Below are positions 23,557 through 30,017 of a stretch of DNA of 42,639 nt, piece after piece. This DNA comes from a virus. Below the pieces are notes generated by a model, which saw only the letters and a program-made list of their open reading frames with translations, did no database searches and was not told where the DNA came from. Where the stretch lies: positions 1 through 42,639 of the IMG/VR virus record IMGVR_UViG_3300045051_000149, one strand, 5' to 3'. Position numbers and translations under genes: made by a program. The stretch's first letter is position 1, and every line of letters starts with the position of its first letter.

Positions 23557-23873
23557 TGGGGGTCTCGCCCTGTTCCCACACGATCGAGCGCCCGGCGTGC
23601 GACCATGCCAGCCTCGTCGGCTCTCACGTCTCCCAACTCGGCTATCTCTTTGAGAGCCTGCACCAGCGCGTCGTGGTTGTTCACGGCCTTGATGATGAAG
23701 TTGGCTCGATCCTCGTAAGGGTCCATTCCGTCACGACGGTATTCGTCAAACTTATCGCTGCCGATCTTGCTGTTCTTTGCTTGGGCGGCGGTTTCGCCGT
23801 CAGCGTCGCGAATCCAACCCCAGTCATCATGTCGGAGAGGGCGGACAGTCCAAGGCAATCTCATGTCTGACAT
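23553..23873 (-). CDS. Conserved phage hypothetical protein
   Basis: This 106-residue protein has GGAG at good spacing before ATG 23873. It contains PWTVRPLRHDDWGWIRDADG followed, from about residue 55, by ANFIIKAVNNHDALVQALKE, a sequence type very common in proteobacterial phage early genes. Its function is not known. It is coupled to the PAPS-reductase-like gene. Confidence 0.7.
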   Translation of the reverse strand: MSDMRLPWTVRPLRHDDWGWIRDADGETAAQAKNSKIGSDKFDEYRRDGMDPYEDRANFIIKAVNNHDALVQALKEIAELGDVRADEAGMVARRALDRVGTGRDPQ

Positions 23874-24070
23874 TACTTCGTCTCCGGGTTCGACGGTGTG
23901 GACACAGGATCGCTGGGCACGTCAATGAACCAGTCCTCGACCGCCTGCTGGATGTCCAAAGCCAAGCTATGCAGGTACTTCTTATGCAGGTCAGGATCAG
24001 CCACGCACGGTTCGTCTTGCAGGAAATGTTCGGCCAATTCGTAGCAAGCGGGGTCATAGGTCTTAACCAT
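23873..24070 (-). CDS. Small conserved phage protein
   Basis: This 65-residue acidic protein starts at ATG 24070 behind a strong AGGAG. The sequence begins VKTYDPACYELAEHFLQDE, which recurs in many phage early operons; a helical middle part (LHSLALDIQQAVEDWF) follows. The stop overlaps the next ATG by one base. Function unknown. Confidence 0.68.
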   Translation of the reverse strand: MVKTYDPACYELAEHFLQDEPCVADPDLHKKYLHSLALDIQQAVEDWFIDVPSDPVSTPSNPETK

Positions 24071-24101
24071 GATCGTTCTCCTGAGAAGAGGTCGAGGACA
24101 T

Positions 24102-24242
24102 TCATGGGGTCTCACGGTGGGGGCGCGTGAGAGCTATGGCCTCGCGCAGCTTGGCTACCTCTGCTTCCAGCGCCTCGATTCTCTTCAAGAGCGGCGCGAG
24201 GTCATCGCGAACCTGCTTTTTCTCGTCCATGGTCCTGTACAT
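24102..24242 (-). CDS. Small coiled-coil protein
   Basis: A 46-residue protein starting at ATG 24242 (GGAG upstream). It is almost entirely charged helix, e.g. VRDDLAPLLKRIEALEAEVA, with heptad spacing, so it probably oligomerises or binds a partner. No function known. Confidence 0.5.
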   Translation of the reverse strand: MYRTMDEKKQVRDDLAPLLKRIEALEAEVAKLREAIALTRPHRETP

Positions 24243-24273
24243 CACTTGCTCTCCGGGGATGGAAATGTGGTGC

Positions 24274-24378
24274 TCATAATACGACCACCAGAACGATGAT
24301 GATGACGACACACGCCACGATCAAAAACGGTGCCAGCAGAGTTCCAAGAACTCTTGGTGGAAGAGGGGCCACGCCCAT
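24274..24378 (-). CDS. Tiny membrane protein
   Basis: A 34-residue ORF whose ATG (24378) shares a base with the stop of the upstream gene (TGATG). After PLPPRVLG it is one long hydrophobic helix (TLLAPFLIVACVVIIIVLVV). Confidence 0.5.
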   Translation of the reverse strand: MGVAPLPPRVLGTLLAPFLIVACVVIIIVLVVVL

Positions 24379-24941
24379 CACTTGCCCTCCGTCGATGGTT
24401 GGGCAGCACCATCAGACCGCGCGTCCATCTCAGCTATTAGCGGGTGGACCTTGCTTCGGATGTATTCCATCCCCTCGGAATCAATCTGGACTGCGGGACC
24501 GTGGCCGATATAGCCGGAGAGCCAGTCGCAGAAATCTATGGCCTTGCAAGCAGCGGCTACGCTTACTGATGCGCCGGATGGCAAGGTGAGGCGTGGCGGT
24601 GTCGCCGCTGCATCGGGGAGGGTGGCCAGCACGCGGTCTATTTCTTCGATGCAGCCATCAGCGTAAGTGGCAGCGCTGTTGAATAGCGCCTCTTCTGAGG
24701 GGTATCGAAGGCCGGGTGTCTCCTTGCGGTGCGAGCGAAACACGTCAAGATAATGTCGCGCAGCTTCAAGCGCATCCACGATGACAGGAGAACACCGCTG
24801 TTCAGTCATCGATCCCTCTTTTGGTTTATAGAGCGAGCAAAATTCGCTGAAGACCAGCGCCCGCTCGTCCTTGCGTATAGCCGCCTCGGCTTTTTGGGTT
24901 GGGCTGGTGTGGCGAACATCATTGATTTCGTCTGGCGTCAT
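24378..24941 (-). CDS. Hypothetical early protein
   Basis: About 187 residues from ATG 24941, behind AGAGG; its start overlaps the stop of the tiny gene upstream. It is mixed helical with DALEAARHYLDVFRSHRKE, a DGCIEEIDRVLATLP helix and an Asp/Gly-rich C-terminus. No catalytic motif is visible. It lies within a coupled run of accessory genes and micro-proteins. Confidence 0.6.
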   Translation of the reverse strand: MTPDEINDVRHTSPTQKAEAAIRKDERALVFSEFCSLYKPKEGSMTEQRCSPVIVDALEAARHYLDVFRSHRKETPGLRYPSEEALFNSAATYADGCIEEIDRVLATLPDAAATPPRLTLPSGASVSVAAACKAIDFCDWLSGYIGHGPAVQIDSEGMEYIRSKVHPLIAEMDARSDGAAQPSTEGK

Positions 24942-25027
24942 CACACGAACCTCTCAATGGTTTTCAGCAGGACGAACAAGACAACGAGCCCGGCTGCGAT
25001 ATAGGCAAAGGCGCGGTATCCGGTCAT
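24941..25027 (-). CDS. Tiny membrane protein
   Basis: A 28-residue ORF, ATG 25027 overlapping the previous stop (ATGA) and its own stop overlapping the next ATG. It is nearly all one membrane helix (FAYIAAGLVVLFVLL) with a charged end (KTIERFV). Confidence 0.5.
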   Translation of the reverse strand: MTGYRAFAYIAAGLVVLFVLLKTIERFV

Positions 25028-25167
25028 AGGTGGCACCTCGGGCTAACAAAGCAGATGATGGGAACGGCGACCCAGAAAGTGAACCAAATCGCGAAAGCGA
25101 GTAGGGCAAGCCCCGCCGCACGGATAAGGAGTCTGGCGACCTTGGGCTGGATGCGCGAGTCCCCCAT
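25024..25167 (-). CDS. Tiny membrane protein
   Basis: A 47-residue ORF, ATG 25167 sharing a base with the upstream stop. A basic N-terminus (IQPKVARLLIRAAG) is followed by a membrane helix (LALLAFAIWFTFWVAVPIIC) and a short tail with a second cysteine. It is coupled to the next tiny gene. Confidence 0.5.
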   Translation of the reverse strand: MGDSRIQPKVARLLIRAAGLALLAFAIWFTFWVAVPIICFVSPRCHL

Positions 25168-25385
25168 CACTTCACCACGTCGATGATGGGTTCAATCTCC
25201 GGATCACTCAGAACATGAGACAGCTTCCAAACATAAACTTCGCTCTCGCAAGAATTTAAGAGCTTCTCCGCCGCGGCCTTGAGGGCCGACTTTTCAGTGG
25301 TGTATTCCATCACGTAATCGCCCGTGTCGTTGTAGGTCGGCGCAAAGTCCATATCGGTGACTAGAAATGTTGGCTTAATGGTCAT
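25167..25385 (-). CDS. Hypothetical early protein
   Basis: This 72-residue protein starts at ATG 25385 (GGAG seven bases upstream; an ATG at 25397 is less well placed). It is an acidic alpha/beta protein with TFLVTDMDFAPTYND and a helix SALKAAAEKLLNSCE. It leads the run of coupled micro-proteins. Family unknown. Confidence 0.58.
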   Translation of the reverse strand: MTIKPTFLVTDMDFAPTYNDTGDYVMEYTTEKSALKAAAEKLLNSCESEVYVWKLSHVLSDPEIEPIIDVVK

Positions 25386-25423
25386 CAAAATCTCCATGTT
25401 TAAAGGGGTCTAGAGCTCATCCT

Positions 25424-25765
25424 TCATGTGCGCCACACTACCGGCCGAGATGCCGTGCGCTGTGGCGGGCGCTTCTCGAATCCGCGTGACGCAATCTTCT
25501 GCTTCGGCGCATAGATCCCGTTGTGCTTGTCGCTGATACGCTTGACCTTCGCGATCAGCGGCACGTCATGCTTACGGGTCTTCTCGTCGTGGCAGGCATG
25601 GCAAAGCACCTTGCAATTCTCCAGGGTCGGCTCGCCGCCAAGTCCGTCTGCGATGTCATGGTCAAAGTGAAACTTGACGCCGAACAACGCGCCGCAGCTC
25701 TCGCACTTCTTGTCAGCGCGCTTCAACGCCTCACGCTTGACATATTTGGAGAACTCGCGCCTCAC
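25424..25765 (-). CDS. HNH endonuclease, NinB-linked
   Basis: This 113-residue protein uses GTG 25765, overlapping the NinB stop (GTGA). Residues about 20-65 carry the zinc-HNH core: CESCGALF, FHFDHDIADGLGG, LENCKVLCHACHDEK. A basic C-terminal tail follows. HNH genes of this kind are often found next to NinB in recombination operons, so a role in recombination or DNA processing is likelier than homing. Confidence 0.78.
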   Translation of the reverse strand: MRREFSKYVKREALKRADKKCESCGALFGVKFHFDHDIADGLGGEPTLENCKVLCHACHDEKTRKHDVPLIAKVKRISDKHNGIYAPKQKIASRGFEKRPPQRTASRPVVWRT

Positions 25766-26154
25766 GATACCAACTCCAATTCCCGAAAGTGAACGCCACG
25801 CTCGGCGCCGAATTCGTACAGGCTCTCGATCAGCTCGCTGATCTCGGCCGAGGTCATCTGACTGGTGCGCATTCCGAGAGGAACAACGGTGCCCGGTGTG
25901 ATGCCTGGGACGAACTCGGCCCCGCGCAACGCGGCTGTGCTCAGATCCTTCCAATCTTCCGGCGAGCGCTTCTTGCCGAACCATTCGACCTGCTTGCTGA
26001 TCTGCGTCAGGAGGCTCCACATGAGCGCGTTCTGGTCGGTTGACCGCCGCGGCGCGCGAAACTCGACAGACGTTCCGAGCGGCACGTTGGCAGCCCAGCG
26101 CGATACCAAGTTGCGGTCGGCCTGTGCTTTTATCTGGACGACGGCGCGGGGCAT
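25762..26154 (-). CDS. ninB: NinB-like recombination protein
   Basis: This 130-residue protein matches the NinB (Orf) pattern: RRSTDQNALMWSLLTQIS, then FGKKRSPEDWKDLSTAALRG and a C-terminal TSAEISELIESLYEFGAERG. In lambda, Orf/NinB binds DNA and helps load annealing protein during recombination. Here it is coupled to the exonuclease and annealing-protein genes upstream and the HNH gene downstream. Confidence 0.82.
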   Translation of the reverse strand: MPRAVVQIKAQADRNLVSRWAANVPLGTSVEFRAPRRSTDQNALMWSLLTQISKQVEWFGKKRSPEDWKDLSTAALRGAEFVPGITPGTVVPLGMRTSQMTSAEISELIESLYEFGAERGVHFRELELVS

Positions 26155-26777
26155 CAGGCCGCTTCCTTCTGTCCATACTTGCGGATGTATTCGACCGTCT
26201 GCTGTAGCTCGATGTTGAAAAGATCGACCTCGTTGGCGATCTTCTTGATGTAATCCTCATCGCGGTAAACGCGGATCTGCAGCAGCGGTAGCTTCGGGCA
26301 GTAGGAACAGAAGTCCCACCACTCGCGCTCGCAAACCCAAAGGCTGCCTTGCACTTGCGCCTTGTGTTCGGACGGCAGTGCTCCGTCCAGAAGGCGGGCA
26401 ACTTGGATGTGAGCGGCGGCCGACTTAATCTCCAACCCGCCCTTGTCGCCGACCAGGCTGTCCGGACTGGCGCCTTTCTCGCCGTTGCGGACAAACCCGA
26501 CGCGCTGGGGGTCAACGCCATTCTGGAATGCGTAGAGGTCGCGGGCCTCGTCCTCCATCACCTTGCCGCGCTCCATGTCGGCACTGACGTAGTTCTCCAT
26601 CGGCTCGCCGGTGAGGATTTCGCCGGCCAACTTGTTGAGGTAAGCTATGCGGGTCAGGCTCTTGCCACCCTTCACGCCAACAGCCATGACGGTCGCGAAC
26701 ATACTGGCAGTCGGGATGCCGGCGCGGGCTGAAAACCATTCCGGCGTTCCCTGCTCGCATTCGATGATCTGCATCAT
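26154..26777 (-). CDS. YqaJ / lambda-type recombination exonuclease
   Basis: About 207 residues from ATG 26777 (ATG 26774 also possible); the start overlaps the ERF gene stop. N-terminal QGTPEWFSARAGIPTAS is typical of YqaJ exonucleases. The active-site set is visible as Asp106 (SPDSLV) and Glu116-x-Lys118 (GLEIKSA), followed by HKAQVQGSLWV. It would chew 5' ends to make single strands for the ERF partner. The gene order ERF, exonuclease, NinB forms a complete annealing-type recombination set. Confidence 0.88.
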   Translation of the reverse strand: MMQIIECEQGTPEWFSARAGIPTASMFATVMAVGVKGGKSLTRIAYLNKLAGEILTGEPMENYVSADMERGKVMEDEARDLYAFQNGVDPQRVGFVRNGEKGASPDSLVGDKGGLEIKSAAAHIQVARLLDGALPSEHKAQVQGSLWVCEREWWDFCSYCPKLPLLQIRVYRDEDYIKKIANEVDLFNIELQQTVEYIRKYGQKEAA

Positions 26778-27478
26778 TTCGCGGGTGCCTTGTATTCGAT
26801 GGCTTTCACGCAAGCGTCGTAGGCCGCCGCGGGGATATCCTCGAAACGCTCGACCTTTGCCCATTTGAGGAACTGCGCACGGTTCTTGCCGTGCGCCTCA
26901 ATCAGGTCGGTAAGGTCGTCAGCTTGTTTCTGCGTGACTGTCTCGACGTTCCCGCCAGCCTTCCCGTCGTCATCAGCCGCCGCCGCCAGCCCGAGCATCT
27001 GCACGAGCGAATAACGCTGCAGGTAAGTCAGTGTGGAACCGATTGCTTGGATAGCGTTCTTAGAACCGCTGGTGTCAGCCGGTCCGGTAAGGGTGGTTTC
27101 CTCGCTGTGGCCGTCCTCGTGAGACAGGATGCAGGTGACGCTGATGCGGTCGCCCTGCGCGGTTCGGAACCGGTAGGAGAGGCCATGTTCGCTCAAGATC
27201 GGGTCAACCACCTTGGCGATTGCCGCGAAATCAGCGTAGCGCTTGTCGTTGTGTCCCTTGGCATTGCGCTGGATCGGCGTGATCTTCGCCTTTGCCGCGG
27301 CAATCGCCCGGTCGAATGCCTTGCGCGCCTGTCCGGTTTCCCAGCGCTCCTGCAGGCTCATCAGCTTCTCGACCATCTCAAGGCCGGCGCCGGTTTCCAC
27401 AGCACGGTTGAGCATGTCCATTGGAGTGACGGCGGCAACAGCGCGCGGCTGTGGTTCGATCTTCTCGACTGCGTTCAT
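26774..27478 (-). CDS. erf: ERF-family single-strand annealing protein
   Basis: This 234-residue protein starts at ATG 27478, overlapping the upstream stop (ATGA). The ERF core includes FDRAIAAAKAKITPIQRNAK, then YADFAAIAKVVDPILSEHGL, and GSKNAIQAIGSTLTYLQRYS at about residues 140-160, with an acidic DDDGKAGG after it. It anneals complementary single strands in phage recombination, and may help circularise incoming DNA. The partner exonuclease is next in the operon. Confidence 0.9.
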   Translation of the reverse strand: MNAVEKIEPQPRAVAAVTPMDMLNRAVETGAGLEMVEKLMSLQERWETGQARKAFDRAIAAAKAKITPIQRNAKGHNDKRYADFAAIAKVVDPILSEHGLSYRFRTAQGDRISVTCILSHEDGHSEETTLTGPADTSGSKNAIQAIGSTLTYLQRYSLVQMLGLAAAADDDGKAGGNVETVTQKQADDLTDLIEAHGKNRAQFLKWAKVERFEDIPAAAYDACVKAIEYKAPAK

Positions 27479-27636
27479 GATGCCAACTCCATCTGTTCGG
27501 TGACTGCGCGAAGCTGTTCTTGATATTCGAGGTCCGCGCGGATCGCATCGATGCGGCGGATGCGCTCTGTAGGATTGAGCGGCCAGAGGAGTTGCCAGTG
27601 GTGCAGGAGGACGTTTGCGAGTTCCTGGTTGGTCAT
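27475..27636 (-). CDS. Small hypothetical protein upstream of ERF
   Basis: A 53-residue ORF, ATG 27636 sharing a base with the upstream stop and its own stop overlapping the ERF start. It is helical and acidic (NQELANVLLHHWQLLWPLNP, then IDAIRADLEYQEQLR). Coupling on both sides supports expression. Function unknown. Confidence 0.6.
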   Translation of the reverse strand: MTNQELANVLLHHWQLLWPLNPTERIRRIDAIRADLEYQEQLRAVTEQMELAS

Positions 27637-27815
27637 CACGCGGCCTCCTGCTTGATCTGGTCTTCGTCATCCAGATCGGGGCGAAGCTGCTCGGTCTCGG
27701 CACCGTCTAGCCAGAGAACACGATAGGTCTGGAAATTGATGCTGGTGATGTAGCCAGCCTTGAAACCCCAGGTGACGCGACCGCAGAGGGTCAAGCCTTC
27801 ATCGAACTGGATCAT
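27636..27815 (-). CDS. First gene of leftward operon, small beta-rich protein
   Basis: This 59-residue protein starts at ATG 27815 with GGGAG at good spacing. It is beta-rich (LCGRVTWGFKAGYITSINF, then YRVLWLDGAE), somewhat like KOW/SH3-type folds, with an acidic tail. It sits immediately downstream of the PL-like promoter and OL operators, the place of N-type or anti-defence proteins in lambdoid phages. No specific role is shown. Confidence 0.58.
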   Translation of the reverse strand: MIQFDEGLTLCGRVTWGFKAGYITSINFQTYRVLWLDGAETEQLRPDLDDEDQIKQEAA

Positions 27816-27842
27816 CTGATTTGCTCCCGATCTGATGGGAGT

Positions 27843-27872
27843 ACATTTCTCACAGAAATAGCTTGGCGTCAA
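27843..27872 (-). promoter_or_regulatory. PL-like leftward early promoter
   Basis: Minus-strand -35 TTGACG (27867-27872) and a weak -10 AAATGT (27843-27848) at 18 bases. The -10 lies inside operator OL1, so repressor bound there would block the recombination/integration operon. Confidence 0.5.
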
Positions 27873-27893
27873 GAGAATATTTCCGCCAGAAAT
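27845..27893. promoter_or_regulatory. OL-like operator pair
   Basis: Two 15-bp sites, ATTTCTCACAGAAAT (27845-27859) and ATTTCCGCCAGAAAT (27879-27893), lie 34 bp apart centre to centre. They share arms ATTTC/GAAAT with the two sites at 28280-28329. One overlaps the promoter -10, the other lies upstream of the -35. Confidence 0.75.
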
Positions 27894-27939
27894 GCAATTT
27901 TTTGAGGAAAGCCCTGCTCAGGATCAAATCCGCTGGGAT

Positions 27940-28245
27940 TCAAGCCTTCTTGCGCTTGCCGCCGAGTAGGGCGGCCTGTGCTTTAGGGGACAATTGGGAG
28001 AGAGCGACGAGCTGGGACTGTGAGGGGAGGGGCCGGAAGAAATCGTTGATATTGAGATCCATGTGCTCGGAGAGTCGGAGCAAATACAGGGCGTTGATAT
28101 TCTGCCGGGCACCGCGCTTTATGTTTGATATATAGCTTTGCGTACACCCAGCGATCTTTGCCGCCTCGGTCGCGCCTATGCCAAAATGCTCAAGCCAATC
28201 GCCCAGGTAAATCTCTCTTGGCTCTGTCAGTTCGCGCTTTGTCAT
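27940..28245 (-). CDS. CI-like XRE-family repressor
   Basis: This 101-residue protein has a clear XRE helix-turn-helix at about residues 20-50 (IGATEAAKIAGCTQSYISNI, followed by KRGARQNINALYLLRLSEHM). The C-terminal 40 residues are short, with no LexA-type peptidase domain, so SOS self-cleavage is not expected. It lies between the OL-like and OR-like operator pairs and is transcribed leftward, the lambda cI position. Only a weak ribosome site precedes ATG 28245. The lysogenic-repressor role is inferred from position. Confidence 0.72.
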   Translation of the reverse strand: MTKRELTEPREIYLGDWLEHFGIGATEAAKIAGCTQSYISNIKRGARQNINALYLLRLSEHMDLNINDFFRPLPSQSQLVALSQLSPKAQAALLGGKRKKA

Positions 28246-28256
28246 GTCGCATCTTA

Positions 28257-28271
28257 CTAACTCATTGTTAG
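28257..28271. promoter_or_regulatory. Second-type palindrome at the CI-like gene start
   Basis: CTAAC-TCATT-GTTAG is a 15-bp palindrome with arms unlike the ATTTC/GAAAT sites. It lies 12 bases upstream of the CI-like ATG, over its likely promoter. It may be the operator of a different regulator. Confidence 0.4.
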
Positions 28272-28279
28272 GTAACGCG

Positions 28280-28329
28280 ATTTCGGACAGAAATATTTTC
28301 GGTTGACTTTTTGTATTTCTGGTAGAAAT
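28280..28329. promoter_or_regulatory. OR-like operator pair
   Basis: ATTTCGGACAGAAAT (28280-28294) and ATTTCTGGTAGAAAT (28315-28329), 35 bp apart. The first lies upstream of the -35 of the rightward promoter and the second covers its spacer and -10, mirroring the OL pair. Confidence 0.78.
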
Positions 28330-28331
28330 AT
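28303..28331 (+). promoter_or_regulatory. PR-like rightward early promoter, leaderless
   Basis: -35 TTGACT (28303-28308), 17 bases, -10 AAATAT (28326-28331). The ATG of the Cro-like gene is at 28340, only eight bases after the -10, so the transcript should begin at or next to the start codon. No Shine-Dalgarno is present. Confidence 0.6.
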
Positions 28332-28339
28332 ACGGCCCT

Positions 28340-28564
28340 ATGACAGACCCCTTACATCCAATGCTCCGCTGGGCTGAAGGCGCCGGAATGTCCGTTGCGC
28401 AGCTTGCCGACGCCGCTGATTGCTCGGATGCGCACTTGCGCAACATCTTCGCTGGTCGAAGGGAGGCTTCCCTTGGGCTCGCCAAGCGATTGAGCGAGCT
28501 TTCTGAGGGGGCTGTCCCAATGGATGCTTTCCTGAAGCCTGTAGCTGACGAGGCGCGAGCATGA
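28340..28564 (+). CDS. Cro-like XRE-family regulator
   Basis: This 74-residue single-domain protein has an HTH pattern (GMSVAQLADAADCSDAHLRN, about residues 16-35) followed by a short helical tail (LAKRLSELSEG). It is divergent from the CI-like gene and first in the rightward early operon. Translation probably starts on a leaderless message, since the predicted -10 is only eight bases upstream. The stop overlaps the next ATG. A Cro role is inferred from position. Confidence 0.72.
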   Translation: MTDPLHPMLRWAEGAGMSVAQLADAADCSDAHLRNIFAGRREASLGLAKRLSELSEGAVPMDAFLKPVADEARA

Positions 28565-28758
28565 TCGCGTGTGAAGCGAACGATGATTCCCATTTCTTGA
28601 TTGCCCCCCTGCCGCACAAGGCGAGAGACATTCTAAACACAACTGTCGAGAGCCCGACACACAAAAATCGTCGCGCCGACATTTTTTCGTCATGTGCATT
28701 TTTGGGACAAGGAACTCACGCCACCGTGCACAGTGAAACGTCAGCGGTGCTGTCATGA
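28561..28758 (+). CDS. Small ORF after the Cro-like gene, unknown
   Basis: A 65-residue ORF coupled at both ends by ATGA overlaps (28561 and 28755). Its composition is ordinary, with no motif recognised. A terminator-like hairpin lies inside it at 28670-28687, so it may be expressed only when polymerase reads through. It is supported mainly by the two overlaps. Confidence 0.45.
   Translation: MIACEANDDSHFLIAPLPHKARDILNTTVESPTHKNRRADIFSSCAFLGQGTHATVHSETSAVLS
28670..28687 (+). terminator. Terminator-like hairpin after cro (tR-like)
   Basis: GTCG (28670-28673) and CGAC (28677-28680) form a short stem with a three-base loop, preceded by five A residues and followed by ATTTTTT (28681-28687). The stem is only four pairs, so strength is doubtful. 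Confidence 0.35.
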
Positions 28759-28997
28759 GTCGAAACTTCGGAATCATGAGCGCGCGAACGGACCTCGGGG
28801 GCAATGAGCATCCGCCCGCGCGCTACGGCGCAGGTACGCGCGCCGAACTAATTTCGTTTCCCTCTGGCTCGATCCTCAAACCTTTCAATCTCGCGGAGCC
28901 GCCGACGAACAAATTCTCTTTGTTCGAGGGCTACCTGATCTCGTTCTTTACCGGCGTCGCCTTCGTTGTCGCCGTCCTTCTTCTGTTCGTTGAGTAG
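28755..28997 (+). CDS. Small membrane protein of the early operon
   Basis: This 80-residue protein starts with ATG 28755 overlapping the preceding stop (ATGA). A polar N-terminal half is followed by one C-terminal membrane helix at about residues 58-78 (LISFFTGVAFVVAVLLLFV). This tail-anchored layout could suit an early membrane function such as exclusion or lysis timing. No family recognised. Confidence 0.55.
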   Translation: MSRNFGIMSARTDLGGNEHPPARYGAGTRAELISFPSGSILKPFNLAEPPTNKFSLFEGYLISFFTGVAFVVAVLLLFVE

Positions 28998-29016
28998 CTG
29001 CGCCTGACAGCGCAGC
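28997..29016. terminator. Strong hairpin downstream of the early membrane-protein gene
   Basis: GCTGCGC (28997-29003) and GCGCAGC (29010-29016) are perfect complements with a six-base loop, starting at the last base of the stop codon. The following CGGTTTG is only weakly T-rich, so it could be an attenuator or mRNA end structure. The rest of the gap to 29122 holds no ORF I can support. Confidence 0.4.
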
Positions 29017-29122
29017 CGGTTTGTGATGAGTGCGGCCTGCCAGCCGATGCTCGTCCATCTAGTCGGTTCGTCGTCTTGAGTGCCTCTAGCCATGATCTCA
29101 ACATGTCAGAGGAAAAAGCCAA

Positions 29123-29482
29123 ATGTCGGAGAAGTCATCCAAAATGAGTACGCGGGAAGCAATGATCACGTTGGCAGGCAGGCCGCCAGGATACGGCGAA
29201 CTCCCTCGTTGGCTTTCAAAGATTGCCAAGTCCGCCGGCATTTCATTTCGAACGGCGCGCTCATTGTGGAACGAAGAAATTTCAGATCCAGAACATTTGG
29301 CGGCCAAAGCTGTGCGGCAGCAGGCCCAACTAGAAGAGGCAAGGCGAGATGCGAAAGTGGTTGCGAACTTTTTTAATAGCCATGCTCAAGCGCTTGCCAA
29401 CATCGACCCGGATTTTCATCGGGACCAGATTGATGCGTTCGTCGCGGCGGCGCGCGCAATTAGCGGTCGAGATCGCACCTGA
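29123..29482 (+). CDS. Putative DNA-binding early regulator (CII-like position)
   Basis: This 119-residue protein has GELPRWLSKIAKSAGISFRT followed by ARSLWNEEISDPEHLAA at about residues 25-60. The pattern is helix-turn-helix-like and resembles proteins in rhizobial phages in which a similar helix ends in (Y/F)-x-E-I-x-DPEH. The C-terminal half is helical and charged. It is the first gene after the early hairpin and directly before gcrA, the position of cII in lambdoid phages. The regulatory role is inferred. Confidence 0.6.
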   Translation: MSEKSSKMSTREAMITLAGRPPGYGELPRWLSKIAKSAGISFRTARSLWNEEISDPEHLAAKAVRQQAQLEEARRDAKVVANFFNSHAQALANIDPDFHRDQIDAFVAAARAISGRDRT

Positions 29483-29498
29483 AATTAAGGGGGACTGA

Positions 29499-30017
29499 AT
29501 GGGAGGCCACGTCAACTCAATATGGACGGATGAACAGGCCGAAGCCCTGACATCCTTATTGGCTGATGGCCAATCATACGCCGAGATCGCCGCGGCATTG
29601 AACGAGCAATTCAACACGAACTATTCCCGCAATGCCGCATGCGGGAAGGGTTTCAGGCTAGGGTTAGCGGCGCCGCAGAAGGTGAAGGCGCCCCCCAGAG
29701 AACGAAAGCGCAAGCCGGCAGAGACAACCATCAAGCCACTCCCGCGGATGGAAGAGATCCAGCTTCGCTGCGCTGAAATTGAGCCTCGTCACCTAACCCT
29801 GGATCAGCTCGAACCGAACGATTGCCGGTATCCCTATGGTGATGGCCCGTTCACGTTCTGCGGCCTTCTGAACACTGACGGCAGTTCCTACTGCCCTGAG
29901 CATTTCCGGCTTTCCACGACATACACCCGCCCGAGCAGCGATGCCGTCAGCCAGGCAAGAGCCCGCCATATGCGCCGCGTCAACTTCCGCAAGGGACTGT
30001 TGGAGGGCGCGCAATGA
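29499..30017 (+). CDS. gcrA: GcrA-family transcription cofactor
   Basis: This 172-residue protein has the GcrA architecture. The N-terminal HTH has WTDEQAEALTSLLADGQSYA, then EIAAALN and SRNAACGKGFRLGL (residues 9-56); a basic linker follows. The C-terminal domain has CRYPYGDGPFTFCG and SYCPEHF, with Cys109, Cys121, Cys132 and His135. Cellular GcrA binds sigma70-RNA polymerase and activates promoters carrying methylated GANTC in Alphaproteobacteria, and has similar length. A phage copy could redirect host polymerase. Coupled to the next gene (ATGA). Confidence 0.88.
   Translation: MGGHVNSIWTDEQAEALTSLLADGQSYAEIAAALNEQFNTNYSRNAACGKGFRLGLAAPQKVKAPPRERKRKPAETTIKPLPRMEEIQLRCAEIEPRHLTLDQLEPNDCRYPYGDGPFTFCGLLNTDGSSYCPEHFRLSTTYTRPSSDAVSQARARHMRRVNFRKGLLEGAQ

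Noticed and set aside
25762-26521. Long minus-strand ORF reading through NinB into the HNH gene.
   Set aside because: Its N-terminal 250 residues are an Arg/Ser/Pro-rich out-of-frame shadow of NinB and the exonuclease; only the part after GTG 25765 is a gene.
28848-29093. Minus-strand 81-residue ORF opposite the early membrane protein.
   Set aside because: The plus-strand gene has stop/start coupling and a membrane helix, whereas this ORF is an Arg/Glu-rich shadow without ribosome site.
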